A DNA stretch of 17,133 nucleotides from CAZEYT01 sp964516295 (GTDB taxonomy: Bacteria > Verrucomicrobiota > Verrucomicrobiia > Chthoniobacterales > Terrimicrobiaceae): NCBI GenBank assembly GCA_964516295.1, contig CAZEYT010000058.1, positions 1-17,133 of the forward strand, read 5' to 3'. The position numbers were made by a program, and so were the translations under genes. Each line of letters opens with the position of its first letter. Within the stretch, counting starts at the first letter, position 1. The notes beneath the pieces were generated by a model, which was given only the letters and a program-made list of their open reading frames with translations, was not told the DNA's origin and did not search any database. This document shows positions 1 through 7,111 of the stretch, piece after piece.

Positions 1-226
1 GAAACACCAACCAAATCTCTCATAGCAAGTGGATCAAACTCCGGGGGCACTCCACCGCCCTTACGTTACGTCTGACGGGACGACCGTCCAAGGGCATTGG
101 AGGACGACGCCGAACTGGACGACTTCGGACAATATCAACCAGTGAAGTGGCCCGGGTCTATGGGATAAGGGTTCCCCCGCCCCGGAGACAGGGGCAAGGT
201 ATTCCCAGGGGTGGATTGAGAGGCTT
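1..226. other. Non-coding or decayed stretch, no gene recognised
   Basis: I see no convincing coding sequence here on either strand. The open frames are low-quality and do not resemble a known family. Two short inverted repeats are visible: GACGG/CCGTC at 74-78 and 84-88, and GCCCC/GGGGC at 179-183 and 191-195. Neither is followed by a T-run on either strand, so neither is a good terminator. No tRNA-like cloverleaf was found. The stretch lies just downstream, in minus-strand terms, of two broken genes and probably belongs to the same decayed insertion. Confidence 0.5.
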
Positions 227-565
227 TCAGGAGAATAGCTCAAATTGCTCCGGCTTCCTCTTCGGTTTGAGTTTTTCTTCCATCCGCCGGATGAAGGATT
301 TCCGCGAGCGGATGGCCTACTCCAATTGCTCAACTTCCTTCTTCGCCTCTTCGAGTTGCCACCGTTCGTAATGCGCGGCAAGCTCCCGTGCTTTCGGAAC
401 GATCAGGGGTGCGATCAAATAACGCTGAAGGTGGTGTATGAGGCAATACGCGTCCGATCTCTCGTAGAGCCAAGTCTTGATGTGGTCCTTGTGGTAATCC
501 TCATACTCGAAAAAGCCGTTTCCGATTTCTTCGGACCCATAATCTATTAGCCAAGCATACAGGAA
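227..565 (-). pseudogene. Broken reading frame, unknown family, with in-frame TAG
   Basis: On the minus strand a protein-like frame follows directly after the TGA at 566-568. Its first 82 codons (565-320) are rich in aromatic and charged residues, for example FFEYEDYHKDHIKTWLYERS, and end in a lysine/glutamate-rich helix. A TAG (317-319) interrupts it, but the same frame continues for 29 codons to a TGA at 227-229 and ends in EQFELFS. There is no ATG or GTG in a sensible place near its beginning. I read this as the C-terminal part of a gene that lost its start and probably gained a stop. Alternatively the TAG is the true end and the tail is chance. The family is not recognised. The QFELF ending resembles the QxxLF sliding-clamp binding pentapeptide, which is weak evidence by itself. 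Confidence 0.4.
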
Positions 566-890
566 TCACACCAAAAGACCTTTAAACGCGCCTTTCGCGC
601 AATGTCTCGCCGGGGCAGTCGGTATCCACAAAGCCGGACTCGTAAAACTTCCAAGCTGCATCACGATTCCGCCGCGGGTCTTGGATGCCTCGCCGGGGAC
701 AATTAACACGTCCTTGTCCCGCATCACGTTCGACCATTCGAATTTCGTGATTTCCGGCAATGCTCAACGTATGCTTCCCAAACCTTGGCCAGCGGTCTCG
801 ATTTTGCTGCAACGTCACGCCGGGCGACAAATTCTTTGGCGGCTTCCCAAAGAGAGGTTTGAGAAGCGCTGTCGCGACATCTGTAGCACC
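566..890 (-). pseudogene. Degenerate tyrosine recombinase/integrase remnant
   Basis: Two minus-strand frames carry pieces of a phage-type integrase. The upstream frame (about 890-724) reads SLWEAAKEFVARR, then SRPLAKVWEAYVEHCRKS, typical of the linker and core-binding (SAM-like) domain. The downstream frame (760-566) reads EITKFEWSNVMRDKD, then IVPGEASKTRGG, typical of the start of the catalytic domain, where the first catalytic Arg region is followed by a beta-hairpin and a lysine. The two pieces overlap in different frames and most of both domains is missing between them. The HxxR box and the tyrosine nucleophile cannot be found downstream. The gene is therefore dead: at least one large deletion or frameshift and loss of the 3' part. 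It marks an old integration. Family assignment is by eye from short motifs. Confidence 0.5.
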
Positions 891-1093
891 TTTCGGGAGC
901 GAGGTTCCCAGGAGCGCCCTGTGGACGCATTCCGTCCTGCGATGCGTGCGATGGCCAAGGATCCTCACGAGCCTCCAACCGCAGGCGACGCAAACCGTTC
1001 ATTCCCCGATTGCGAGGACGACGGAGGGATGTGGCCGACGGAATTTCCGATTCGCGCCCACCCCGGACTCCGTGGCAGACTCGAGAAACCCAC
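891..1093. other. Upstream region of the phosphorylase gene, no gene recognised
   Basis: This stretch separates the integrase remnant from the phosphorylase start. The plus-strand frame of the phosphorylase stays open back to 1010, but the extra 28 codons are Arg-rich and do not look like this family, so they are treated as non-coding. I could not find a convincing -35/-10 pair or Shine-Dalgarno sequence. The real promoter may lie in DNA disturbed by the old insertion. Confidence 0.4.
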
Positions 1094-2329
1094 ATGCATG
1101 TTCCCACATTGATCGAGCGTAAGCGCGAGGGCGGCGAGTTGTCGCACGAGGAAGTAACCGACATCATCCACGGCTATCTCGATGGCTCTGTGCCGGACTA
1201 TCAGATGAGCGCCTTGGCCATGGCGATTTTTTTTCGCGGGATGACCACTTATGAGACATCCGCGCTGACGGCTGCGATGCGGGATAGCGGAACGGTTTTT
1301 CGATGGCCGCCCGGCACGCCACCGAAAGTGGACAAACACTCGACCGGCGGCATAGGAGACAAAGTTTCCCTCGTCCTGGCCCCGCTGCTCGCCTGCGAGG
1401 CGTTGTGGGTGCCCATGGTTTCCGGGCGGGGACTCGGCATCACCGGGGGAACGCTGGACAAGCTCGAAAGCATTCCGGGATTCCGTGTGCACCTTTCGAT
1501 GGAGGAATGTTTCCGCCAGATCGAACGGGTCGGGGTGTTCCTGGCCGGACAGACGGCGGATTTTTGTCCGGCGGACAAGAAACTCTATGCCTTGCGGGAT
1601 GTGACGGGAACGGTTCCCTCGCGACCACTGATCGTTGCGAGCATTATGTCAAAGAAACTCGCCGAGTCCCTCGACCGGTTGGTGCTCGATGTGAAATTCG
1701 GGTCGGGGGCATTTATGAAAACACGCGAAGAAGCGCAGCTTCTTGCGGAGGGTCTTTGTTCCGCCGGGCTCGCAAACGGGGTAGCGACGTCGTTTTTGTT
1801 GTCCCCGATGGACGAACCACTGGGTCGAACCGCCGGGAATGCGCTTGAGGTGCGGGAGGCGGTGGAAACCCTGCAAGGCTGCGGACCGAAAGATCTCATC
1901 GACATGACCCTCGACCTGGCGGTGCGCGTGAGCGGCACATCGCGTGAGGCCCTGGCCCGGCGTCTGGAGAACGGCTCGGCTTTTCAGAAGTTCATCGAAT
2001 TGGTCGAGGCTCAAAACGGCGACGCCCGGGCCTTTGAGAAGTGGGAGGCGTTCCATCCCGCGCGGGTCGTTCGTGATCTCCCCTCCCCGCACAGCGGTGT
2101 GATCACCCGCCTGGATGCGGGAACGATCGGTCGTGCCTGTGTCGCCCTCGGTGCCGGTCGGAAAACAACGTCGGACCGGATTGACTTTTCCGTGGGGGTT
2201 TCTTCGATTCGGAAAGTCGGTGAGACGGTTTGCAAAGGGGAACCGCTTCTAAGGATTCACGCGGGATCCGAAGAAGCCGCCGACGAAGCGCGCCGAGCGA
2301 TTTCCGCCGGTGTTGGAATTCAGACTTAG
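1094..2329 (+). CDS. deoA: Thymidine / pyrimidine-nucleoside phosphorylase
   Basis: The product (411 aa) cleaves thymidine, or pyrimidine nucleosides more broadly, with phosphate to give the free base and (deoxy)ribose 1-phosphate, in cytosolic nucleoside salvage. The family signatures are clear: KHSTGGIGDKVSL at residues 81-93, SGRGLGITGGTLDKLES at 110-126, and the active-site run from YALRDVTGT (165-173) to IMSKKLAESLD. His82, Arg168, Ser183 and Lys187 fall three residues before His85, Arg171, Ser186 and Lys190 of the E. coli enzyme, so catalysis should be intact. The ATG at 1094 was chosen because the family starts with this motif (ELIRKKRDGGELS type); an upstream frame extension is Arg-rich. 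No clear ribosome site is visible. The TAG stop overlaps the TAA of the convergent opcA-like gene. The sequence cannot separate DeoA from the broader-specificity Pdp type. Confidence 0.93.
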   Translation: MHVPTLIERKREGGELSHEEVTDIIHGYLDGSVPDYQMSALAMAIFFRGMTTYETSALTAAMRDSGTVFRWPPGTPPKVDKHSTGGIGDKVSLVLAPLLACEALWVPMVSGRGLGITGGTLDKLESIPGFRVHLSMEECFRQIERVGVFLAGQTADFCPADKKLYALRDVTGTVPSRPLIVASIMSKKLAESLDRLVLDVKFGSGAFMKTREEAQLLAEGLCSAGLANGVATSFLLSPMDEPLGRTAGNALEVREAVETLQGCGPKDLIDMTLDLAVRVSGTSREALARRLENGSAFQKFIELVEAQNGDARAFEKWEAFHPARVVRDLPSPHSGVITRLDAGTIGRACVALGAGRKTTSDRIDFSVGVSSIRKVGETVCKGEPLLRIHAGSEEAADEARRAISAGVGIQT

Positions 2330-3369
2330 AATAGGGAGGTGACCGCGTTCACAGCCTTTCCGTAGAGCGTGTGACGTCCGCCCCGGCTCAGTTCGGAGAC
2401 GAGGATTTCCGTGATCTTCTCGCGCCCGGCCCCCAACGTCGGAAAAGCTTCCGAGACACCCGGTGCGTGAATGCACCCATGGAAAAACTCCGACCCCTCT
2501 TCGCGACGAAGCTCGAAGAACGCCTCGCCGCACGCCAGCCGTACCAATGATACGGCGGCTCCGGGTTCCTCGACCAACTCGAAGGCCACTTGCCGACCGT
2601 CCGGTGCGGAGAAGAAATGCCGCGAGAGAAGATGCTGAAGTGTCCACCCCAGTTGGGCCGCCAGCCAGCCGAGGAGGAGAAGACCGGTCGTGCGGTGTCC
2701 GGGAGAACAAACAATGCGCACGGAATCAATCCGACTCAGACAGGCCATCGCCGCAGCGTGATCGAAGAGGCTCGCGAGAGCAAAGCGATAATGATAGAGC
2801 CGGGTCCAATTCAGGTCGCACAGGACCGGCGAGGAATCGGCACGCGAGACAATCTTTTGCGCACGGGCAAATTGCACGGCGGGATCGGCCCAGCCGGCAC
2901 TGTCAAAAATGAGACGATCCACCCACGCCCAAAGTTTCTCGTCGACGGCATCGTGAAAGTTCCCCTGCCACCAGAAACAGAGGGGCAGATCGGAATCGAG
3001 GTGGGAGAAAACAATATTCGGGAGGGCATCCGCGGCATCGCCATCCAATTGGAACGTGATCTGCTCGGAGCAAATCTGACGCCCCCCTTTCCCCGCGATA
3101 TGGCAATGTGCACTGATCCAAGCCTTGGCCGAAGACTCCGTGGCACTGCGGTTGGCAAGGATCAGAATGGCCCGGCAGGCGTGCTGGCTGGCGATCTCGG
3201 AGACAATCGCCGTGTTCCCGGCAACCGCAGACGGGTCCTCGGTATAGATCGCGAGATTGATGAGCGACGCGCGGGTTTTCGTATCGTCGCTGGATTCCCA
3301 GAGACGACCGAGTTCCTTGTCAATGCGTCCGATCTCGACCGGAAGTCCGGGTTGGATAGCCGCGCTCAT
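2326..3369 (-). CDS. opcA: OpcA-like glucose-6-phosphate dehydrogenase assembly protein
   Basis: This 347-residue protein matches the OpcA family, which in cyanobacteria promotes assembly and redox-dependent activation of G6PDH. Recognisable features are the N-terminal region with RASLINLAIYTED, a central DLPLCFWWQG segment and the LNWTRLYHYRFALASLFD segment, both hallmarks of the family. It starts 5 bases after the zwf stop, so the two genes are almost certainly co-transcribed and work on the same enzyme. Its TAA stop overlaps the stop of the convergent nucleoside phosphorylase gene. OpcA is best studied in cyanobacteria and also occurs in actinobacteria. Whether this homologue acts as assembly factor, redox sensor or otherwise cannot be told from sequence. 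Confidence 0.85.
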   Translation of the reverse strand: MSAAIQPGLPVEIGRIDKELGRLWESSDDTKTRASLINLAIYTEDPSAVAGNTAIVSEIASQHACRAILILANRSATESSAKAWISAHCHIAGKGGRQICSEQITFQLDGDAADALPNIVFSHLDSDLPLCFWWQGNFHDAVDEKLWAWVDRLIFDSAGWADPAVQFARAQKIVSRADSSPVLCDLNWTRLYHYRFALASLFDHAAAMACLSRIDSVRIVCSPGHRTTGLLLLGWLAAQLGWTLQHLLSRHFFSAPDGRQVAFELVEEPGAAVSLVRLACGEAFFELRREEGSEFFHGCIHAPGVSEAFPTLGAGREKITEILVSELSRGGRHTLYGKAVNAVTSLF

Positions 3370-3374
3370 AATCC

Positions 3375-4916
3375 TTAGAGCCGCCTCCAGGCCGCTCCGT
3401 GGCGTTTGATGAGTTCGTCCGCCTCAGTCGGTCCCCACGAACCGGCAGAGTAAAAGCAAATATCATCCGAGCGCGTCTGCCACGCCTCGCGAATCGAGTC
3501 GACAAACTTCCAGGCTTCCTCAACTTCATCGCGACGGGCGAAGAGGGTCGCATCTCCGCTCATGGCATCGAGCAAGAGGCGCTCGTAGGCCTCGGGGGTC
3601 GCTTTTCCAAAGCTGGTTCCATAATGAAAATCCATTTTCACCGGCTCGATCCGCAGACTGGACCCCGGCATCTTCGCACTCATGCGGAGCGATACGCCCT
3701 CGTCCGGCTGAATGCGGATGACGAGAACGTTGTCGTCGATGGCTTCGCCCGTGGCTTTGAAGAGTACCGGCGGCACGCTTTTGAAATGCACGGCGATCTC
3801 GGTGCCGCCTTTCGGCAGCCGCTTTCCGACACGAACAAAAAACGGCACACCGGCCCAGCGCCAGTTGTCGACGTTGATCTGAAGGGCCACATAGGTGTCG
3901 GTTTCCGATTCCGGATTCACATTCGTCTCGTCTCGGTAGGCGGCGACGCGTTTTCCATTGATGGCTCCCGCGCCGTATTGACTGCGCACCACATGGCGGA
4001 AGACCTCGTCCCCATGAAGCGGACGGAGAGAGCGCAGCACTTTCACCTTCTCATCGCGGATGGCATCGGCATCCAGACCGGCCGGCGGTTCCATGGCGGT
4101 GAGGCAGAGGAGTTGGAGCAAGTGGTTCTGCACCATGTCCCGGAGAGCGCCCGATTTGTCGTAGTAACCCGCGCGCCCCTCGACTCCCAGCGGCTCGCTG
4201 GCGGTGATTTGCACATGATCGATGTAGCGTGCGTTCCACATTGCCTCGAACAGCGCGTTGGCAAAGCGGAGGACCATGATGTTCTGCGCGGTTTCTTTGC
4301 CGAGATAGTGGTCGATGCGGTAGGTATCCGCCTCGGGGAACGCCCCTTCGACAAGATCATTCAAATGCCGCGCGCTCGGGAGATCGTTGCCAAATGGCTT
4401 CTCGACGATGACCCTCGCCCAGCCCCCGTCGGCCCCGCGGTTCAACCCGCTCTTGCGCAGATTTTCGAGAATGACCGCGAATTGATCCGGCGCGGCCGCG
4501 AGATAAAAAAGCCGGTTGCCACGTGTTCCCCGGGCCGCATCCAGTTCATTCAGACGCATCGCCAGCGAGATGTACCCTTCCAAGTTGTCGAACTCGCTGC
4601 GGTGGTAGAAAATTGCCGAGGCGAAGCTTTCCCAGAGTTCCTCTTGAATGGACTGACGCGAAAATTTCACCGCCGCTTCGTGGAGTTCGGTGCGAAAAAC
4701 CTCGTCCGTTTTGTCCCGGCGGGCAAAGCCCACCACACTGATGGCCGGCGGAAGAGCTCCATCCGCGGCAAGATTATAGAGGGCCGGAACGAGTTTCCGA
4801 TGGGTAAGATCGCCGGTTGCTCCAAAAATAACGAGCGTACACGGATCCGGCATCGGTCGGCTGGTCAGGCCTTCGCGAAGCGGGTTGGCGGATTTTTTTG
4901 TTTGCGAGATCGCCAT
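3375..4916 (-). CDS. zwf: Glucose-6-phosphate 1-dehydrogenase
   Basis: The product (513 aa, normal family length) oxidises glucose 6-phosphate to 6-phosphogluconolactone with NADP+, the entry step of the oxidative pentose phosphate and Entner-Doudoroff routes. Visible motifs are the dinucleotide-binding GATGDLTHRKL (residues 32-42), EKPFG (172-176) and the substrate/catalytic signature RIDHYLGKE (200-208) with its histidine. The ATG at 4916 was chosen because it keeps the NPLREGL segment that precedes the Rossmann strand in cyanobacterial-type Zwf; a second ATG at 4853 would remove it. The frame is open further upstream to 5171, but that part overlaps the divergent zincin gene and is not family-like. 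It leads a two-gene operon with the OpcA-like gene. Confidence 0.96.
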   Translation of the reverse strand: MAISQTKKSANPLREGLTSRPMPDPCTLVIFGATGDLTHRKLVPALYNLAADGALPPAISVVGFARRDKTDEVFRTELHEAAVKFSRQSIQEELWESFASAIFYHRSEFDNLEGYISLAMRLNELDAARGTRGNRLFYLAAAPDQFAVILENLRKSGLNRGADGGWARVIVEKPFGNDLPSARHLNDLVEGAFPEADTYRIDHYLGKETAQNIMVLRFANALFEAMWNARYIDHVQITASEPLGVEGRAGYYDKSGALRDMVQNHLLQLLCLTAMEPPAGLDADAIRDEKVKVLRSLRPLHGDEVFRHVVRSQYGAGAINGKRVAAYRDETNVNPESETDTYVALQINVDNWRWAGVPFFVRVGKRLPKGGTEIAVHFKSVPPVLFKATGEAIDDNVLVIRIQPDEGVSLRMSAKMPGSSLRIEPVKMDFHYGTSFGKATPEAYERLLLDAMSGDATLFARRDEVEEAWKFVDSIREAWQTRSDDICFYSAGSWGPTEADELIKRHGAAWRRL

Positions 4917-4931
4917 AAAGTTTCGGGAGCT

Positions 4932-4958
4932 ATTATCGGTTTGCCACCCGGCTTTCAA
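4932..4958 (-). promoter_or_regulatory. Possible zwf promoter
   Basis: Reading the minus strand in the 59-base gap between the divergent zwf and zincin genes, TTGAAA (4958-4953) and GATAAT (4937-4932) look like -35 and -10 boxes. The -10 box matches five of six consensus bases. The spacer is 15 bases, shorter than the preferred 17, so the -35 assignment is doubtful. Only about 15 bases separate the -10 box from the zwf ATG, implying a very short leader with no room for a usual Shine-Dalgarno sequence. Confidence 0.4.
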
Positions 4959-4975
4959 CCGAGAAGGTTCAGAGA

Positions 4976-5320
4976 ATGACGTGGGAGACTCTTTCCGACC
5001 ATGCGGAGAAGATCGTGGATGAGACGCTCCGCGAGCTTCCTGAAGAAGTGCGCGAGCGCCTGGCGCGGGTGCCGGTTTTGATCGAAAAGGAACCCTCCCC
5101 CGAAGATATCGCCGAGGGCGTCGATCCGGACACGCTTGGCTTTTTCGACGAAACCATCGAAGGGGTGCCACGCATCCGGCTTTGGCTCGTCAACATTCTC
5201 GATTATGCGGAAAATGATCCCGACGTTTTCGACGAGGAAGTCCGCACAACCCTCCTGCACGAGATCGGGCATGTCCTCGGCTGGGATGAGGAAGACCTCG
5301 ACTTGCGCGGTCTCGGATGA
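4976..5320 (+). CDS. Small zincin-like metallopeptidase (PF06262 type)
   Basis: This is a 114-residue acidic protein with no signal peptide. Near its C-terminus it carries HEIGHVLGWDE (95-105), a full HExxHxxGxxE zinc site with His95, Glu96 and His99 and a candidate third ligand, Glu105. The preceding RLWLVNILDYAEN and VRTTLLHE segments fit the short bacterial family formerly called DUF1025 (PF06262), whose substrates are unknown. The ATG is preceded by a GAGAAGG ribosome site (4961-4967) at good spacing. It is transcribed divergently from zwf with a 59-base gap. The family and metal site are clear; proteolytic activity is inferred from the motif. Confidence 0.85.
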   Translation: MTWETLSDHAEKIVDETLRELPEEVRERLARVPVLIEKEPSPEDIAEGVDPDTLGFFDETIEGVPRIRLWLVNILDYAENDPDVFDEEVRTTLLHEIGHVLGWDEEDLDLRGLG

Positions 5321-5335
5321 TCGCGCGGCGCGACG

Positions 5336-5364
5336 TTGACAAGCCCTGGGTGAACGATTTACCT
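5336..5364 (+). promoter_or_regulatory. Weak promoter candidate ahead of the small membrane ORF
   Basis: A perfect TTGACA lies at 5336-5341, 16 bases after the zincin stop and about 30 bases upstream of the small ORF. The -10 partner is poor: TTTACC after 16 bases or TTACCT after 17. It is reported because the -35 box is exact and the position fits, but a chance match is quite possible. Confidence 0.25.
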
Positions 5365-5371
5365 GTCACCC

Positions 5372-5527
5372 ATGCCCATGCTCGACATGAATGATCCGGA
5401 AGACCGTCAGATCCGCTGGATCTTGATTTCTGCCTCCGCGGCCGCTGTCCTCGGATTTCTCGTCACCGTTCTTGTCGTCGCCGTCCTGATCTCCATGAAC
5501 TTCAATGTCATGGAATGGATGGAGTGA
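5372..5527 (+). CDS. Small single-span membrane protein, 51 aa
   Basis: An ATG-initiated ORF of 51 codons encodes an acidic N-terminus (DMNDPEDRQIRW), one hydrophobic helix of about 25 residues (roughly 17-41, ILISASAAAVLGFLVTVLVV and beyond) and a short C-terminus ending NVMEWME. This layout, with charge, tryptophan and one clean transmembrane segment, is much better than chance. Two further ATGs at codons 3 and 6 are alternative starts. There is no clear Shine-Dalgarno sequence. It follows the zincin gene by 51 bases, and its last 20 bases overlap the 3' end of the convergent YihY-type gene. The family is not recognised; a small membrane regulator or subunit is possible. Confidence 0.55.
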   Translation: MPMLDMNDPEDRQIRWILISASAAAVLGFLVTVLVVAVLISMNFNVMEWME

Positions 5528-6425
5528 CGGAGACGGATTTTTCCGCTTCGTCTGCCCCGCTCCGCCCGGAAGCCGCCGCGCACAGGCAGGCTCCGAAAAA
5601 GATGATGACTCCGGACAAATAGACCCAGAGGAGGAGAAGCATCAGCCCTCCCACGGTTCCATAGATCGCGTTGTAGTTCACGAACCGCGGCAGGTAATTC
5701 ACAAAAGCATTCTGGCAAAATTGCAGCGCCAGTGAGACGAACAGCGCAGGCATCCAGACCTGCCGGAAGTAAACCCTGCGCCGCGGAGCCAGCATGTAGA
5801 GCAGCGTGAAGGCATAGAAAAGCACCGCACCGGCAAGGACATACCGGCTCCAATCAAAGACCCCGCCGACCATGTCGAGGTTCAGTCCGGGAACCTGCTT
5901 TTCGAGAAAATCCTGGAAAAACAAAACCACCTTCTTGGCCGCTTGGATCATCGCCGGGGCCACGATGCCGATCAGGAGCGCGCTCGCGATCACGGCAATC
6001 ATCAACAGGTTCTTAATCGGCATCTGCCACCACGGAATCTCGATCGTGTGCCAAGCCCGATTCACCCCCCGCACCAGCGCCTGGAAAAATCGCAGCGAAC
6101 ACCACAGAAGGATCACCACGGAGACCAAGCCGATGCTTCCGCGCGACCGCTCGAGCGATGCCACCATCTGCCACACCAGATTCTGTTGTTCGGCTCCGAG
6201 GGGAAAATAGCGCCCGATCGTCTGGATCACCTCCGACGGCGCGAAAATCGCCGAGCCCACCGTGAGCAAAAGCGCAAACAGCGGAAAAAGGGAAAACAGT
6301 GCGTAATAGGCAAATGAGGCCGCGCGCTGCTCTCCATCGATCTCTATAAACATGCAAATCGATTTCCAGACCACACGGCCCGCCTCCCGGACCCGCTCCA
6401 GCGCAGAAGCCATCACGTGCCGCAT
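5508..6425 (-). CDS. YihY/BrkB (UPF0761) family inner-membrane protein
   Basis: The product (305 aa) is a polytopic membrane protein with about six hydrophobic segments. It carries the family's characteristic AASFAYYALFSLFPLFALLL stretch near residue 40 and GVNRAWHTIEIPWWQ in the middle. The C-terminal NYNAIYGTVGGLMLLLLWVY and the final GVIIFFGA helix are also typical. The family was once annotated as ribonuclease BN by mistake; its function remains uncertain, with transport or envelope roles proposed. The ATG at 6425 is preferred to a GTG at 6452, which lacks family similarity; an ATG at 6413 is also possible. It is divergent from the XRE regulator and convergent with the small membrane ORF. 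The soluble tail is short and acidic. Confidence 0.88.
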   Translation of the reverse strand: MRHVMASALERVREAGRVVWKSICMFIEIDGEQRAASFAYYALFSLFPLFALLLTVGSAIFAPSEVIQTIGRYFPLGAEQQNLVWQMVASLERSRGSIGLVSVVILLWCSLRFFQALVRGVNRAWHTIEIPWWQMPIKNLLMIAVIASALLIGIVAPAMIQAAKKVVLFFQDFLEKQVPGLNLDMVGGVFDWSRYVLAGAVLFYAFTLLYMLAPRRRVYFRQVWMPALFVSLALQFCQNAFVNYLPRFVNYNAIYGTVGGLMLLLLWVYLSGVIIFFGACLCAAASGRSGADEAEKSVSVTPSIP

Positions 6426-6507
6426 GCTAGGGACTGCGAGAAAAATTTCCACCCCGGACCTCGGGATTCTTCTTGTTTCGCAGGATACGCGAACTAGTCT
6501 TGCCTCT

Positions 6508-7101
6508 ATGTCTCAGACGTTTGGGCAATATATACGAGCCTTGAGGGAAAAAGCCGGCCTGACCCAGCGGGCACTCTCGCAGGCTGTGGGCTTTCGGAGT
6601 TTGGCGCATTTGAGCGACATCGAGAGCGGGAAGCGGCATCCGTCGCGGGAGACGCTTCCGAAGTTCGCCGAGGCCTTGGGAGTTCGTCTGGAGGAATTGG
6701 AGATACGCGATGTCCGCAGCCCGGTGGACGCTGTGAAAGCGCTTTTCGCCGCCAGACCCGAGATGATCGGGGCCTTTTCCAAAGTGGTCGAACTGGCCAG
6801 AACGATGGACGCCGACGAGTTGGTCCGCCGGGTTTCGCGCGGCGAGGAGCCGAAGCCGGCGAAACAGGAACCGTCACCCGCTCCGATTGTTGCCCCCACG
6901 CCACCGACTCCGGTTCCACAGGCACCTCCTCCAACCGTCGAGCCGCCTCGTCCGATTGAAACGCCCACTCCGTCGGCTCCCGAATTCGTGCCCGCCCCCG
7001 CCCCGCACCTCTCCCCAGAAGCCCGGGAAATCGAGTCTCCAGCCCCCAAAAAAGCCGCTTCGGAGAAGAACATCCGAGACGACCAGCCCCGTTTGTTTTA
7101 G
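6508..7101 (+). CDS. XRE-family helix-turn-helix regulator with proline-rich tail
   Basis: The 197-residue protein begins with a Cro/C1-type DNA-binding domain (residues about 5-63): FGQYIRALREKAGLTQRALS, then LSDIESGKRHPSRETLPKFA and the LGV-LEEL ending. A second helical segment follows (about 70-112, VDAVKALFAARPEMIGAFSK, acidic at its end). Residues about 115-185 are a disordered proline/alanine/threonine-rich linker, and the protein ends DDQPRLF. The ATG at 6508 directly precedes the HTH fold; the frame is open further upstream but overlaps the divergent gene. Ten bases separate it from the chorismatase gene, so the pair is probably co-transcribed. The target is unknown. The proline-rich tail may be a flexible linker to the C-terminal QPRLF, which loosely resembles a clamp-binding motif. 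Confidence 0.85.
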   Translation: MSQTFGQYIRALREKAGLTQRALSQAVGFRSLAHLSDIESGKRHPSRETLPKFAEALGVRLEELEIRDVRSPVDAVKALFAARPEMIGAFSKVVELARTMDADELVRRVSRGEEPKPAKQEPSPAPIVAPTPPTPVPQAPPPTVEPPRPIETPTPSAPEFVPAPAPHLSPEAREIESPAPKKAASEKNIRDDQPRLF

Positions 7102-7111
7102 GCTGAGGGGG

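Noticed and set aside
74..101. Two small hairpins near the left edge
   Set aside because: Stems are only 5 bp with no T-run, and they overlap one another; chance is the simplest explanation.
1..1093. tRNA, CRISPR array or attachment site next to the integrase remnant
   Set aside because: No cloverleaf with a T-loop GTTCGAxxC pattern, no repeated spacer units, and no matching direct repeats were found by eye.
3399..4979. A 526-codon open frame on the plus strand opposite zwf
   Set aside because: It mirrors a well-supported zwf gene; long antisense frames are common in G+C-rich genes, and its translation has no family motifs.
4917..5171. N-terminal extension of zwf to position 5171
   Set aside because: It would overlap the well-supported divergent zincin gene, and its composition does not resemble G6PDH.
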